Of a stretch of 64,000 bases of DNA, positions 11,901 to 23,926 are shown in pieces; within the stretch, counting starts at the first letter, position 1; every line of letters begins with the position of its first letter. Where the stretch lies: positions 950,399 through 1,014,398 of the forward strand of contig NGZR01000007.1 of NCBI GenBank assembly GCA_002197995.1, read 5' to 3'. The notes under the pieces are model-generated. The model was not told the DNA's origin. It saw only the letters and a program-made list of their open reading frames with translations, and did not search any database. The stretch is from Gaeumannomyces sp. JS-464 (lineage: Eukaryota; Ascomycota; Sordariomycetes; Magnaporthales; Magnaporthaceae). A program made the translations under genes and the position numbers.

Positions 11901-14900
11901 TCTGCTGATCAGGGCCAACCAGCGAAGAGGGGCGCGGGGCGCTGCTGAAGGGAAATTGGCCGCTCCAGCACCGAGCCGTCCTAATCGACGGGCAGCCATT
12001 TGGCGTTTCAGGAACCATCACACAGGGCGCTTTGACCAAGACGGCCTAGTGCGGACTCGGGGCTGTCATGAGAGGTCACCGGGCGAACCCCCTGGACGTG
12101 CTGGTCGGGGAGCGTTCAGGTCAATCTCAATCAGCAATCAGCGCGCTCTCCATCACAACTCAATCACAGTGGCCCAATGGTCTGGGCAGCCCGCGGGGGT
12201 GCCCTTGCTCGCTTACTCCATATTCCGTGTGTCCTGTATTTCACAGCAACTGAATTTCCCACGGGGGTGCACGAGCGGCCGAGGCACCTAATCATTTGTT
12301 GCATTGTTTGGCGTCTCCTTTTGCATAAGCACCTTGGTGCTGTTCGCCAGGTGTGCATTCGACAAACTTGTAGTGTGTGTGAAGGGATTGGGTCTCATAC
12401 TGACACTTGGTGGCGCATCCTGCTCGACACCTGCCTGACTGTGTTCGCCTGTAAAGGATTTTTGTGTCGCAAGCAAAGGCACCGTTGCGACTACCACAGC
12501 TGCCGGCCGACCCTCTGTGGAGTGACGCGTGGAACATGTTTGTCCCTGCTGTGGAAACACGAGGAAAACGGCGAAGAAGCCAATATGAAAGAAGGTGGCC
12601 AGGCTCCCTGTCTTGTGCTAAATGGAGCCGAGAGGGGAGGCCGTCCTGCGGCTAACCTTAATGGGTGGGCGGCGAAGGGTTTGAGCGGAGGCGGTTCGGT
12701 GTGACTGGAATTATATATTGTGCTGCTATATCTGTTCATCGCACGTCCCGTCTCCGTGCACATCTGATTTATGAACCTCGGGATATCTATCGAGAACGTA
12801 TGGATATCTATAGTGAATATGTGGATATTCATCGAGAACACGTGACATTGCATGTATATTGTGTATATTACGTATATTAAATATGGGATGCCCCGTGTCG
12901 GCTTGGCCTCGGGAACCCGGTGAGTTGGTCGTCGGGTAGAACTGAACGAGGCACAGGGGCTTGCCTTGGGTTTTCGCGGATGACCCGGCGGCGTATCTTT
13001 GCCCCTCTGATTTGCGAGAGAGAAAAGGAGCAGCCGGGGGTCACATTTGGGCGGCGGCCAACTTGCCAAGCGCGTTTTGCTGCGAACGGAACTCTGGGTG
13101 CAACCACTGGTGGTAACATGCACATGAAAATATCAAATATTGCGATGGCTGTCAGTACGGATCTCGTCTACGCACTGGATGCCTCCGCACGGATATCTTG
13201 GTTCAGTCCCGTATGCCGTCTATTATCACAAGGGTCTATCCAATTCTCGAATGTTCAACCAGGACGCGTCCCAACGCCCCTCTTTTTGTCGAGTCAAGAA
13301 TATCCCAGCCTTACGTGGCAAAACGACATGCCAGGCAGGCCAGGAAGAAAAGCAAGGGGAAACCGGGTCAGAAACACACTAAAATCCATGTGCCGTGCCT
13401 AATCCCAGGCGGGGTTCTTGGCCCAGATGTGCTGGTTGTGTGCGGGCTCAAGGATGAGAGACTGCTGATGCATCAGTGAGGATATCGAGCTGTGCCGTCT
13501 CATTGAAGCTCTTCCCAAGCAGACGTAGCCAGCCGACACAGAACCGTAGCATATAGGCTTTGTTCCCATCACAACTGGGAATCCGACCGACTGCGGGGCC
13601 GTCAAGGGAAAGAAGAATCGCGGACGAGAGATTTGTATTGGAAATAACAGGTCCGAGATTAGAGGCGAAAAGATAAATAAAATAAACGAGAGAAGAAACA
13701 AAAGGTAAGAAGAAAAAGCTCCCCCAGCGTCGACCGAAGACCAAGGCATGAAGAACAAGTCTGGGATGTCTGATGCTACGCTCTGCCTGGTCTTGCGTTG
13801 CATCCATGGTCCCCTGTCAGGCCTGCCAAAGGGGTGGAATCCCCTTTCACCTCGGGCCACAGCACCGCCAGCCGTGTGCACCTAATGCAGGCCAATCGCT
13901 GGACGACGACCGACAGGCCGCCGCGGCCGGATGCGCGACCTGCAGCTGGGTGGACGGATGGGATGGGTGGATGGGGACATGGGGGGTGGCCGCTGGCCCT
14001 TGCACAAGCTAGTCCAGACACGCCGCTGTGCAGCTGCGCCAGGGCAAATCGCAGAGCAAAAAAAGGGAGAGCCCCCCCAGATGCTGCTGTCTGCAGGCCC
14101 TTCGGCTCGATCGTCTGTGGACTTGGACAGAGGTGGAGCGCGCAGCGTGCATGGGTATATCATCCCCAGACCTTCTCTTGGCCCGTTGGTTGGCAGTTTC
14201 TGGGTACGGTACGGGGCGAGCAAAGAAGCCTACCTGCCTGCCTACCTAGGTACCTATTTGATTCTCTTCTTCCGTTCCTTTCCGCCTGTCGGCCATTTCT
14301 TCTTTTCTCTTGTTCTCCTTTTGCTGCCTTTTTGGTTTGACATAGGCGTGCGTGGTTCCTGCCTCAATTGGGAGCACTGTCGTGCCCGCCGACTCACGCA
14401 ACTGCCCTGCCCACCTTGCCTCGACAACTCGAGGCCTCCGTCCGAACCACGTACCGCCCTGCAGGAGGCCGACGAACAGACGCTGCGTCCCGACGCCCCA
14501 CGTGCACATCGCTCGCCTCCCGACGTACTGTCTCGACGACGATATCGAGGATATCAGACTCTAGAGTGCAGGCCGCACAGAACACACATTGACGCCACAG
14601 CTGCGATTCGGGACGGTGCTGGACGGGCCGAGCGGCGTTGGCGTTCGACACGCTCTGCTGGGCTGAACTTGTACCACCTCGGCACGTCGACCAACAAGTC
14701 TTCCAACAAGGAAGGGTGGCCCGCCTGCCTGCGGTGGTGTCGCAGCGAGCCTTCCGACGGGTGTGTTTCATGTGTAGTTGCCGCCGGCACGCCAACGGGG
14801 GAGGGGATTGCTGGAACAAAGCGGCCGTTCGCTCGCGCGGGAACGGCACGCACCGTTGTCATCTCGAGTCACTCTGCAAGTCCGCGGCGCGTCGTCACCA

Positions 14901-15063
14901 GCTCGGTGGCTGTCGAGGCGCGAGCTAAGCGAGCGAGCGCACAATCAAGTCGCCAGTCCAAATTTCCTTCAGCCACGCTCGGTGCCACAGCGCGGGAGCG
15001 GATCTGGCTAGCTGATCGCCTGCCCTGTGCTCCCGGACCTCGCAATTGCGGAACTCGTCTCTT
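8940..15063. other. Gene-poor stretch, about 6 kb
   Basis: I could not support any protein or RNA gene. Open frames here are short, lack recognisable motifs, and appear in several frames at once, as expected by chance in GC-rich DNA. Recognisable structure is limited to A- and T-rich tracts, a 21-base tandem repeat at 12781-12843 and a CCTAGGTACCTA palindrome at 14245-14256. The part after about 14 kb probably holds promoter and 5'-leader sequence of the ApsA-like gene. Confidence 0.4.
12781..12843. repeat. Three 21-base imperfect tandem repeats
   Basis: Three adjacent 21-base units start at 12781, 12802 and 12823. Each begins GGATAT and shares the core TAT/CATCGAGAAC or a diverged form. The flanks (12844-12890) are TATATT-rich. 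It lies in non-coding DNA. Function unknown. Confidence 0.75.
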
Positions 15064-15346
15064 GTAAGTGGGAACCCTCTGCTGATTTAATTGCTGTTGC
15101 TTTTCTTTTTGTCCCCCCTGCTGTGCCAAAGCATAGCAGGGGAATCCCCGGTTTTGCGGGATTGCCGGTTTTGGGCCTTTCTCCTCGTATTAAGAGCCGT
15201 TGTATCGGCCATGGGAGCTCATTGAGCTTTGACGGGTCGAGTGACCATCACTGGGGGGGCCTGAGAGAAAAAAAAAAAAAGGGGGTTCAATGTCATGATC
15301 ATTCATTCGCGCCCGGCATTGTGCTAATTCCCGTTACTGTGTGCAG
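15064..15346 (+). other. Putative 5'-UTR intron upstream of the ApsA-like gene
   Basis: The donor GTAAGT at 15064-15069, a CTAAT branch site at 15324-15328 and the acceptor GTGCAG ending at 15346 give a complete fungal intron of 283 nt. The branch lies 18 bases before the acceptor. No coding frame crosses it, so it would sit in a long leader of the gene starting at 16082. This is an inference from splice signals only. Confidence 0.45.
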
Positions 15347-16081
15347 TGCGCCCGCGCCAACTGCCGAGCCAAACAACGCAGCAGCACGGGTCTGCAGCAA
15401 AGCAGTCTTTCTCGCGACAAACCTTCTGGCCTTGGCCTTCTACTTGCTACTAATTCTACTTGTCATTGTCGAGCGTTTTTCACCGTCTGGCGCCCGTTGA
15501 GCGGAGTTTATCCTTCTGTTCAAACACGCACGCGCACGCTCACGATTTCGTCGCTGGCCCTCCTGGCCGACCTGGAACTCTGACTGCCCGACGAGTCGCG
15601 TCTAAAAGTAAGGGACAAGAAGCAACGAAGAACCCAGCCAGCAGCCTGCCGTAAGCCGCGGCTAACCACGCAACGTTTCGGCCAGCACGCCTCCAAATAT
15701 TAATCACACCTGGCCTTGGAAAGGCCGGAGGGTTGCCTTCGCTCCAGTTCCAGGCTTAGGGTGCCGCCGCGGCTCTGTAGAGCTGTGGAGCGAAGCTACA
15801 TTGCATCCTCCCCTTCCGGCTCGCCAACCGACGACAGGGATCATCGTGGGCCCTCGACGCTCTGTTCGCTTCGGCTTTGGTTTATTGGCTCTGTCCCGCT
15901 TTTGGAACTTCCCGCCCTGGCCACACCTTGGGCTATTTGTCTCTGCTACACAAACTCAATTATGGTATAAGACCTGTCTGACGACATCTGCCATTCGTCC
16001 GGGCCACGGCCACCGGAGCGCGCGTGACTTTTGCCAGCGCCGCTTTGAAAAGCGAGAGGGAAGAGAAGTGGGGAAGTCACC

Positions 16082-19000
16082 ATGGTGTTTTACGACGATC
16101 CAGGAACGATGTCCATGTGGGAGACCGAGGACGAGGCGACGGTTGTCGGCCGCGCCGCCGCCGCCGCCTCACTACCGACTCCGGTCGACACTCCGTACAG
16201 GACGCCCTCACGAGGGTCGAGGAAGTCTCGCCGATCCGTCACCCCGCCAGGGAAGAGGTCATCCGTGACGCCGCCATTGCCTACCGACAAGACAGACCGT
16301 GCCTCCAAGAGGTCGTCGAAGGACTTCGCAACAGACGAGACGATCAGCATTCTGGACCCCCGCCGTTTCACTCCGACTCTTCACGCGAACCTTGTTTCGG
16401 AGATCTTGGCCTTGAGGAGGGACCAGGAGGAGAAGCTCAAGGCGATCGAGAACCTCGAGGTTGCGCTGCATGCCAGTAAAGAGGATCAGGAGTCGTTGCA
16501 GGAGAGCCTCGCAGGCACCAACAAGGAGAACCGGTCGCTGAGGCGTCAGCTGGATCTTCTCGAGGGCGGCACCTCCTCGGCGCTGAAAGAGCTGGCCCGG
16601 GAGCGCGACGAGGCCGTCGATGCCGCTGCCGAGGCCAAAAAGAGGTTGGACGCCAGCCAGAAGCGGCTGCGCGTCCACGAGGACGACTCGCGTCGCGTGC
16701 ACGACCAGTGGGCTCAGGAGAGGGAGAGCTGGGATGAGGATAAGCGCAAGTACGAGCGCAAGATCCACGTCGCCGAGAGCAGGTTGAAGATGCTCCTCGA
16801 GGAGGTGTCGCAATTCCAGGCCGCTCAGGCTAACGGGCTCGCAGCCGGAAACGAGAGTGACACCGAAGACCACGGCAGGGACAACAACGATGCGGCCAGC
16901 GTCCGGACCATGAGCATGACCAATAGCATCCGCTTCTCCATGATGAACGGTAACGGTATCGGCAAGCCCAACGGCCACTGCCTCGCCGACGAGCTGAACT
17001 TCGATGGCGACGATGCTACCGACTACGAGACCGATCACGGCAACGGCTACGGGCGCGAGAGCGTGCTTTCAAACCACATGCGTAACACCAGCCGCGAGAG
17101 TGTCATGTCTAAGCTGCATAGGCGCAACCAGAGCAACGACAGTGTGATGAGGCCCGGTAGTGTCGCCAGAGGCAGGTTCATGAACCAGCCTGCTCTGGAG
17201 CGCCTTGAGGACGTCATTAGGGAAGACGGCGAGGAAATGCCACCTCCGCCGCGGCCCAAGGTTTCATACAAGGACTCGGCCGTGCAGTACTCGCCGCCGC
17301 CGTCTCCCAAGATCAAGCCCCCAAGCACAGAGGCGCCGCCCCCGATCCCTGCCCGGGCCTCCATGAGGCGTGAAGACGGCTCAGACAGCCCTGCCCGTGC
17401 CGATGGCGAGGTTGAGGCAAACCAGAGGCGGAAGCGTATCCACGTCGCGCGTCCCGTTGCCGCCGAACCCGTCGCTCCCCAGAGTCTAATGGTATCGACC
17501 GCCTCGCAGACGGTGGCCGAAAAACCCAAACCCGCGATGGTCTCATCAGCAACCCAGATGTCGAGCGCCGCCATGGTGTCGTCTTCAACCCAGACAGATG
17601 CACCTCCACCCGCACCGCCCGTCCTTCAAAAGCCCGAAATTGGACTCATGCAAATCCCAAGCATCAGCATCCACCCGCCCACAAGCCGCCCCTCGACGCC
17701 TAAGGAGCCGCGTCTGCCGCAGCTTTTCAAGGACTTTGGTTGCCAGGTGGCCATCCTGTCGGCACCAGCCACCTCTGTCTCATCTGCCGGTGTCCAGACG
17801 GATGAGATTCGCGTGGACAAGCGTCTCGACAAGCTCCCTGTCCACCTCCATCCGTCAGCTATTACCTCACGGCCCAACTCGCCAGCCATCCAGGGCACCG
17901 AGCCTGACGACATCAAATTCACTCCTGTCCCCGGCAACCTGCCTCCGCGGAACCCCAGGCGACTGACTTCCCAACGCAGCCTCTCCGATATCCCCTCATC
18001 CCCAACGCAGTCCACCGGTGAGGCTCTGGACATGGAGGAGGCCCACGACGCTTACCCCGGAAACAACGACGACGGGCCGCTGTCAAGCAAAAAGGCCCCG
18101 CTCAGACGCCCTCACCGTATCAGCAGCCTGTTTGCCGGATTTGACGGCAACAGCTCCCGACGAAGCGGTGAGTATGCCGATGGCGACTTCAGCGATCCCG
18201 AGTTTAGGACCGCTCTCTCTCTGCGCCCAAGCCGAACGGCAAGGGCAAGAGATTGTCTGGTACGCTGTCTGATTCCCAGATGCCCTCGAAGCAAGCGGAA
18301 GCAGGCACGCCGTCAAATCCATGGGTCCTCCCGCCACAAAGATGTCGTTCCAGAGATATCAGGGATAGGCGTGCCTCTGTTCACCGACGGCGCCGTGTCC
18401 AGGTTACATGACAAGGCGCCTCCCGCTGCTAGCTCAAGTCGCTTCTCCATGATGCGCAAGGCAGTCATGTCATCTCAGCAGGGACAGAAGAGTCCGGATT
18501 TGACCGACTCCAGAGACCCGCCATACCCCATTCCTACGCGTGCGAGCTCAAGGCGGCCGCCGTTCAGTGCCAGCGCGCCAAGCGACGGTCAGCAGAGCCC
18601 GACCCGCAGCGGCTTCCCCGGCCGTCCCTCGCGGAACAACAGCGTCCGCAAGGTTAGGTCGGCGGCGGCTCTGCCGCGAAATCACAGGCACAGGAGGCGG
18701 AGCAGTCGCTCGCCACCGCCGCCGTTCTCTCCGGCCACGGAGGGCTCCCTCGAGAGCCCCGCCTTGCCGCCGCTGCCGCACAACGACATCACCACACCGC
18801 GCAGTCACGGGTACAGCAGCACATCGACGAGGTATAGCCGGTCCACACACCGGCACCAGCCATCGACCAACACGGCCGATACGGACAACACGACCGGGGC
18901 CGGCTCCGTGGCAACATCCGGCCCGCAGTTGGGCGCGACTGGCGTTGTGGACGCCATTGCACAGACAATGGTGGGCGAGTGGATGTTCAAGTATGTGCGC

Positions 19001-20250
19001 AGACGCAAGTCGTTCGGCCCTATGGGCGAGAGCCAGGGCCGGGACGACAGCAGCAACGACCGGCACAAACGATGGGTCTGGCTGGCCCCATACGAGCGTG
19101 CTATTCTGTGGAGCAGCAAGCAGCCTAGCTCGGGCAGCGCGCTGATGGGCAAGGCGGGGCGCAAGCTCACGATCCAGTCTGTCCTGGACGTCAAAGACGA
19201 CAACCCCCCGCCCAAAGGCGCCAACGGAGTCTTCAACCGCTCGATACTGATCCTGACGCCGCAACGAGCTCTCAAGTTCACGGCGTGTAGCAGTGAGCGT
19301 CACTACCTGTGGCTGACGGCGCTCTCGTTCTTGGCGCACTCACACCAAGCAGTGCCCGAGAACCTGACGCCGCCCTCGTTGGCGCCCAAGGCGCTGCCAG
19401 ACTTTGAGCTGGCGCAGCAGAAGCCGCGGCGTCCTGGAATCCGCGACTCCATTCGGCTTGCCAAGGGCAGGACGGCGATGGCGCGCGGCGGGGCAGTGAC
19501 GCCGATTGGGTCCATCATGAGCGCGGCGCCCTCGTCGGCTGCCCAGAACTCGGACTTTGGTGTGCCGAGCCTGCCTAGCATCCCTGACTTCCCCGGGCTC
19601 GAGTCCATTAGATCGGGCGCTACTAGCGGCACTGGCTACTACGCCCAGCACCAGCGTGAGCTGTCTCGCGACGCCGCGGAACCGCCATTCATCCCGCGCT
19701 TCAATGACACTAGGATGAGCGTGACGGACCGGGCGGACCGGGCCATGGTCCACGGCCGCAAGCGCAGCAACACTGGCGGTCACATACCACCTCCCATCTC
19801 CTTCCGCGGCTTCTCGGGCCCGATCGGCGGGGGTGGCAGCAGCAACGGCAGCTACCACCAGTCGACAAACAGCACGGCGGCGGCTAGCATCGACACGACT
19901 GGCTCGTCAGGCGTCCTGTCGTCTACCAACTACGGCAACCCAGGCTTTGGTGGCTCGCAGCGCACGTCGGAAGCGTCGTCGCGACCCAGCGGCGCGACCA
20001 TGAACAACTTCTTCGACGCCATCGGGACGGTGCGGATGGAGGCCTTCATCAGTCCCTCGCACCCAATGCCGGCATCGGCAACAGCTTCAATGACTACCCG
20101 GACGAGCAGGAGGAGATGCGGTGGAGAGCGCGTCGTCGCAGCAAAGAGGCCCGCCGCAGGAACAGTCGAAGCCGGCGCCGCGACAGCTACAGCTCGCGTG
20201 CTCGGGATGACGACTTTTTCCGCAGCGACGACCCCTTCAAGGGCTTTTAA
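16082..20250 (+). CDS. ApsA/Num1/Mcp5-like cortical PH-domain protein
   Basis: Cortical anchor that tethers dynein and guides nuclear migration in hyphae. The start has a strong context (CACCATGG). An N-terminal coiled coil (about residues 100-250) follows LHANLVSEILALRR. A long disordered Ser/Pro-rich middle comes next. The C-terminal PH domain (about residues 960-1085) runs from AIAQTMVGEWMFKY through WVWLAPYERAILWSS to HYLWLTALSFLAHS, the signature of the Num1/ApsA PH domain that binds phosphoinositides. One intronless frame runs almost to the end. At about 20061-20065 (CCC run) one base is missing: the native tail continues NAGIGNSFNDYPDEQEEM and ends DDPFKGF at the TAA 20248-20250. The long frame's own tail to 20269 is then spurious. 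Residues coded by about 18225-18370 are Arg/Cys-rich and unlike the surroundings, which suggests a compensated pair of indels there. Confidence 0.85.
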
Positions 20251-21628
20251 GCGGCCCTGCCTGACGTGACGCAGCCCCTGTGCTGCCATGATAGTCAGGC
20301 TGCTTTGCTATTCACCGTTTTGCTTTACTTCACAGCCGCTCTTTCACGGCCTGGTCCACCGCATATTACTTTTTTTCTTATTTCTTACGAGTTTATCCCA
20401 CCGCACCCAACCCCCTCATCCACCTCTCCATCAGCTGGAATTCCCATTTATCAAGACCGCCTCCGCCTCGCTCTCCAATTCTCTCTTGCCTGGGTATATC
20501 TCCTTCACGTATCACTTCGTGCCTTGGTCGAATGGACCCAATTCATTATGCTCGTGATGAGCGGTCGCTCCACGAGGCAAGCGGTCACCTCGAGGGCACA
20601 TCACGCTTAATCCCTAGTCACCCCATTACTTGGTACTATCTACTACATTCTATTCCCATGCTTGCTGGAATTATTGGGCGTTTTGTATGCGTGCAGCTTG
20701 GAATAGCCGCCCTTGTTTTTTTGTCACAAGGATCTCTGTGTCTTGGTCGTTTCTTTTCTTGGCGGCGAGTTATCGAGGGAACGGCCTCGGTTGTGAATCT
20801 GTTTTTGGCTGGTTGGCTAGCTCAGTGCCTTGGTCTTCGCTTCTCGCCCTCATTCGCTTGCCGTTGTTATGTGCCTTGTACTATCCCTGATTTCTTTCTC
20901 CTTTTTTTCTTATTCTTTTTTTTCTTTTTTTTTTCTTCGTCTGGATTCATTTTCTTTTATTTGGTCTTTATTATTCTTATTGGTGTCTTACAAAAGAAGG
21001 ATATGACGGAGTCATCGCCGCGAGGCTGACATGGGACGCTGAGCCGCTCACGAGTCTCACTTTTCTTTTGTCTGGACCCCTTTCCCGGCATATTCAGGGG
21101 AGGAGTCTAAAACCAAAATGAGATTGGCAGACATAGGCATCAAGTTCCTGGTATCGCGTATGTGTATCGAAGAGAAGCAGCTGGACGCGTGGAGGATTTT
21201 AAGCAGCCATTGTATCGATAGTCCCGACGCTCGAGTAAAACAGCGCAGTATGTAGTTCAAGTATCAAGCAATGTCTTTTGCCAAAATCTCCGATGCCGTC
21301 TGAACCAGTCCTCCCATCTCCATGTTGATGTCGCTGTTAGATCCCCACTCCAGTGGACCCTTGCAGTGGCTGCCCCGCTACGCCGCTCGCTGCATCACCC
21401 CGCCGAGGCAAACCACGACCGACAGCTTTGGCGACGCGTGTGTGCAACTCCAATTGATTGATATCTCCTCGAAATTTTGACATACAGCATTCCCTCAATC
21501 CCCCCCGCGACGCCCCATCCTGCGACTCCTCTCCCAGGCTACCTGCTCTGCCCTGTAAAAACCTAGACCCGAGGGCATCTTCAAACCCACGACACCCCCC
21601 ACCTACTCACCCCAGACGCAGCAAAGCC
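20251..21628. other. Intergenic region, T-rich
   Basis: 3' flank of the ApsA-like gene and promoter of the OTU gene. Long pyrimidine and T tracts lie at 20890-20990. No conserved gene was seen. Confidence 0.5.
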
Positions 21629-22614
21629 ATGGAGTCGGAGTCGCTCGAGCAGGCGCAGGCGCGGCACCGCAAGGAGCTGAAAGACCTGCAGGGGCGCATC
21701 ACAAGCAAGAAGAAGAACGCGACCAAGAAGACGCGCAAGAGCGTCAACGACGAGTGCGCTGGGCTGGAGCGCCAGACGAAGGAGCGGCACGAGGCCGAGC
21801 TGCGGGCTCTGAGCGGGGAGGCGGCCGAGCAGGGCGCGGACGAGGTGGACGACGAGGAGGAGACGGAGCCGATAGAAACACAGGCGGCGGCAGGCAGCAG
21901 CAGCAGCCAGCAGCAGCCCCGGCCGAGGGAGAAGCACAAGGGTCGACGTCAAGCAAACCGGAAGAGCAACAGCAGCAGCAGCAGACGGGGAAGAAGCGCA
22001 ACCGACAAAAGGAGCGCCTCGCCCGGCGGGCGGCGGAGCAGGAGGCGGCGGCAGAGGCGGCGGCGGCCGAGGCGTCGGGCATGGTGGACCACCGGTCGGT
22101 CGAGGCGGCGCACATGGCGCGCGAGCTCGAGGCGCACTCGCTGGTGGAGAAGGCCATCGCGCCCGACGGCCACTGCCTCTTCTCGGCCGTCGCGGACCAG
22201 CTGGCGTCGCTGTCGATCCCGCTGCGGCCTGGGTGTAACGGCGGCGGCGAAGACGACGGGAGGCCGCCGTACCGGGTGGTGCGGCGGGCGGCCGCGGCGT
22301 ACATCCGCGGCCACGCCGACGACTTTGCGCCCTTCCTCGAGGAGCCGCTCGACAGCTACGTGCGCAAGATCGGCGACGGCGCCGAGTGGGGCGGGCACAT
22401 GGAGCTGCTGGCCCTGGCGAGCACGTACGACGTCGAGGTGCGCGTCATTGCCGACGGCAGGACCGCCGTCGTGCAGCCTGCGGGGAGGGAGAAGCAGCAG
22501 CAGCAGCAGGGCCAACAGCAGCCCCCGAGGCAGATCTGGCTCGCCTACTACAGGCACGGGTTCGGGCTCGGGGAGCACTACAACTCGCTCCGGAAGAAGG
22601 AGGTGGCAACGTGA
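21629..22614 (+). CDS. OTU-domain cysteine protease (OTU2/OTUD6B type)
   Basis: Predicted deubiquitinase. The ATG at 21629 opens a charged, helical N-terminal region (MESESLEQAQARHRKELKD), followed by Gln- and Glu-rich low complexity. The OTU domain then shows the catalytic Asp and Cys in APDGHCLFSAVADQL (TGC at 22174-22176), WGGHMELLALA, and the catalytic His in GEHYNSL (CAC at 22576-22578). The N-terminal half reads in one frame and the OTU domain in another. A one-base deficit must lie between about 21880 and 21945, in a CAG/GCA-rich repeat where both frames are open, so the exact point cannot be fixed. The architecture (helical N terminus, C-terminal OTU) matches yeast Otu2 and human OTUD6B, which act on ribosome-associated ubiquitin. 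No introns. About 328 residues after repair. Confidence 0.85.
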
Positions 22615-22837
22615 CCCGGGTGCGCGGGAAAGGAGAGGCGGGGTGCAGTGGGAAACGAGCGTCTCGCTGCAGCGCATCCTTCGCAATAATAATAACAATA
22701 ACAATAAAAAGGCCGTTTAGCATCGAGACGCGGTCACTTGCTCAGACACAACCCAACAGCCAGCTACCGATGCTTTACCATTCCACATATACATGTTCCA
22801 TCCATACTGACTCCCACCTAGCGCTCACCTTGCTTGA

Positions 22838-23461
22838 TCAGCGGCTAAACACAGCCACGCGGTCGCGGACAGTCCCGTCCTCCAGGACGCCGGCCTGGTG
22901 CGTCCGTCGCGGCACGATCAGCTCCAGGCGCCTGAGCCCCGTCTCGGAACGGGGCGCGGCGGCCTCCTCGCCCTCGGCGAGGCGGCCCTCGTCGTCGTAC
23001 TTGACGTCCTGGCCGGGGCGGGCCAGGTGCGCGACGTGGTGCTCGGGCCTCACCCCCCACGGCGGCCCGCCCGTCGACCAGGGCTTTTCCGTCGGCCACT
23101 GGAGGCAGACCACCCGACCGCCGGGCGCGAGGAGCTGCGCCAGGCGCTTGGCCCACGCCGGCCTGGCCGAGATGGGGAGGGCGCAGAAGAACTTGGTGAC
23201 GTGGCTCGGGGATCAGCCGATGCCTTTTTGACTTTTTTTTTTTTTTTTTTTTTGCTTTGGTGTGTGCTTGGGAGATAGACTGCTCACGGTGTAGTCGAAT
23301 ATAAGGTCGAACTGGTCCGCACCGGCCTCCTGGATCCAGTCGTCGGCGAAGAAGTCGCCAGTGAGCCTAAGGGGATGATTATTCTATAAGCCATGTTAAG
23401 CATTTCACACACGGTGGCGTGACACTCAGCTGAGCGCCGTGCTTTCACGTCAGAGGGCGCC

Positions 23462-23524
<63 letters not shown>

Positions 23525-23926
23525 GCCGCACCACTTAACGGTCCCCTGGACCAGGCCGTCCCTCGCCCTGTACCTCTCGTCGCCGTCGGCCCGGACCTTG
23601 TCCTGGTACTGCACGGCCTCCTTGGTGGCCTCGGCGGAGTAGTCGACGCCGTAGGCGTCGTAGCCAAAGGCGGCGAGGAGGAGCACGTCGTAGCCCCGCC
23701 CGCAGCCGGGCACGAGCGCCCTCGGCCTGGCCTGGCTGCCGCTGCTGCCGGCGGGCGGGACCAGGTCGGGCCTGTCGGCGAGCAGGTCGTGGAGGGCCAT
23801 GCTCGGGCCGGCGCGGTCCCAGGGCGTGAACTCCTCCTTCCAGAGGCCGTCCCAGCGGCTGCCGTGCTCGGCGAGGGGCTGGTCCTTGAAGAGGTTGAGG
23901 AGCTTGTCGGGCTGCTGGACGGCCAT
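22838..23926 (-). CDS. Thiol/thiopurine S-methyltransferase (TPMT family)
   Basis: SAM-dependent methyltransferase. Three exons in reverse order: 23926-23574, 23366-23288 and 23191-22838. Phases agree and the frame is intact. The N terminus carries the family's W-x-x-x-W pattern (SRWDGLWKEEFTPWDRAGPS). SAM motif I is ALVPGCGRGYDVLLLAAFG followed by AYGVDYS. Exon 2 encodes LTGDFFADDW and DLIFDYT, and exon 3 FFCALPISARPAWAKRL and LLAPGGRVVCLQWP. Relatives methylate thiocyanate, thiols or halides, and some act in secondary metabolism. Intron 1 (207 nt) contains a (CT)28 microsatellite and intron 2 a 21-base homopolymer, both unusual inside a gene. Divergent from the dehydrogenase at 24437, with 510 bases between their starts. 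Confidence 0.88.
23465..23520. repeat. (AG)28 microsatellite inside a TPMT intron
   Basis: A pure 56-base AG repeat on the plus strand, which reads as CT on the coding strand of the methyltransferase gene. It lies between the donor at 23573 and the acceptor at 23367, so it could act as a variable-length pyrimidine tract. Confidence 0.95.

Noticed and set aside
13931..15067. 378-codon frame in the gene-poor region
   Set aside because: No recognisable domain, Arg/Ser/Pro-rich composition, and overlapping frames in other phases are equally long, as expected by chance.
20251..20269. C-terminal tail of the long ApsA-like frame up to 20269
   Set aside because: The frame after about 20065 is the wrong one; the neighbouring frame gives an acidic, Arg-rich end typical of these proteins and stops at 20250.
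21458..21628. Upstream extension of the OTU frame
   Set aside because: It starts at a TTG codon and codes Pro-rich sequence without conservation; the ATG at 21629 is the natural start.
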